Source of the DNA: JBIQLO01 sp044464175
GTDB taxonomy: Bacteria > Planctomycetota > Phycisphaerae > Tepidisphaerales > Tepidisphaeraceae
Assembly: GCA_044464175.1 (NCBI GenBank)
Contig: JBIQLO010000248.1
Location: forward strand, 1 to 5,254
Length of the DNA stretch: 5,254 nucleotides
Direction: 5' to 3'
The notes beneath the pieces are model-generated. The model saw nothing but the letters and a program-made list of their open reading frames with translations. It did not search any database and was not told the DNA's origin. Made by a program: the position numbers and the translations under genes. The first letter of the stretch is position 1; every line of letters starts with the position of its first letter. Below are positions 4,981 to 5,254 of the stretch, one piece after another.

Positions 4981-5254
4981 TTATCGGCATGATTCCGTCG
5001 AGGCAATCCCGAAATGACGCCCGTCCCCCTGCTGCGCTTCCTGCGCCAAGGCGCTAAACCCCCACGCCAAGGGGCTAAACCCCTGTGCCAAGGGGCGAAA
5101 CTCCTGTCCCAAGGCGCTAAACTCCTGCGCCAAGGGGCGAAACTCCTGTGCCAAGGCGCTAAACCCCCACGCCAAGGGGCTAAACTCCTGTCCCAAGGCG
5201 CTAAACTCCTGCGCCAAGGCGAAATACTCCCGCGCCAAGGCGGAAAACACCGGC
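4981..5254 (-). CDS. Possible heptapeptide-repeat protein, C-terminal part (partial, doubtful)
   Basis: On the minus strand one frame is open from the window edge through all ten 21-bp units and stops at 4983-4981. Each unit gives one heptapeptide of the form (F)(S/R)(A/P)L(A/G)(Q/W)(E/G), for example FSALAQE. Phe and Leu fall 3 and 4 residues apart, as in positions a and d of a coiled coil, but Pro in several units and WG pairs break the pattern. The tail after the repeats (about 17 residues) runs through repeat copy D and looks unlike a conserved domain. No real start is in the window; the GTG at 5250 is only the first start-like codon. Two plus-strand frames are also open through the repeat, so openness alone is weak evidence. 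It may be a noncoding minisatellite. Confidence 0.25.
   Translation of the reverse strand, partial: PVFSALAREYFALAQEFSALGQEFSPLAWGFSALAQEFRPLAQEFSALGQEFRPLAQGFSPLAWGFSALAQEAQQGDGRHFGIASTESCR
5013..5029 (+). repeat. CCCGTCCCC repeat family, copy D
   Basis: AATGACGCCCGTCCCCC is in the same orientation as copies A and B. It lies 16 bases before the first unit of the 21-bp tandem array. Confidence 0.55.
5045..5254. repeat. Minisatellite: ten 21-bp tandem units, reaching the window end
   Basis: Ten units of exactly 21 bases start at 5045, 5066, 5087, 5108, 5129, 5150, 5171, 5192, 5213 and 5234. Each begins (G/C)CCAAGG followed by a CGCTAAAC- or GGCGAAAC-like core. Units 1 and 6 are identical, as are 3 and 5, and 4 and 8, so blocks of several units have been copied. 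Units 9 and 10 are the most divergent, and the array may end or continue past the window. No unit has an indel, so a reading frame is preserved through the whole array. Confidence 0.95.

Noticed and set aside
4710..5006. 98-codon minus-strand ORF overlapping the hypothetical gene
   Set aside because: It runs through repeat copy C and overlaps 4363-4839 in another frame; no family resemblance and no clear ribosome binding site.
5045..5254. CRISPR array
   Set aside because: The units are contiguous 21-bp tandem copies with no unique spacers.

Overview
This GC-rich window carries three recognisable housekeeping genes and an accessory tail. In order they are: a chaperone gene on the minus strand (dnaJ, followed by the first 30 codons of an unidentified gene); then (R)-citramalate synthase (cimA) and isoprenyl/undecaprenyl diphosphate synthase (uppS) on the plus strand; then about 1.2 kb of repeats, low-GC sequence and one hypothetical minus-strand gene. 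The wording of the DnaJ N-terminus and of the UppS signature (RTAGEMRISNYLLWQISYAE) recalls Planctomycetota, possibly Phycisphaerae-like bacteria. This is recognition from memory, so the taxonomic call is tentative.

The most interesting part is the 340-base divergent region between dnaJ and cimA. It holds a candidate dnaJ promoter on the minus strand, a perfect 9-bp inverted repeat between the two promoters, and a strong sigma70-type promoter on the plus strand. Just downstream lies a 19-codon ORF (MNVCTTIRPAIIIAPPTCG) with three consecutive Ile codons. A strong intrinsic terminator follows, 75 bases before cimA. The leader RNA can form three mutually exclusive structures: a 1:2 hairpin (1456-1466 with 1500-1510), an 11-bp antiterminator (1493-1503 with 1532-1542) and the terminator (1531-1539 with 1545-1553). 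The leader stop codon lies inside segment 2 and the Ile run lies inside the 1:2 hairpin. This is the full layout of a ribosome-mediated attenuator. It would sense charged tRNA-Ile and control the first committed enzyme of the citramalate route to isoleucine. I know of no described attenuator of this kind on cimA, but I could not search.

Between cimA and uppS is an AT-rich element: three GTTATTG copies that can fold back on a downstream AACAAATAACAA-type arm. uppS starts just after it without an evident ribosome binding site.

From 4078 to the end the character changes. There is a 285-base stretch without a gene, containing a CACAGATGG direct repeat and a pyrimidine tract with C-runs of 3, 4 and 5. 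A 158-codon hypothetical minus-strand gene of visibly lower GC follows. At least four copies of a short motif (AATGACTCCCGTCCCC-like) lie in both orientations around that gene. The window ends inside a minisatellite of ten exact-length 21-bp units, which on the minus strand reads as an open heptapeptide repeat (FSALAQE-like).
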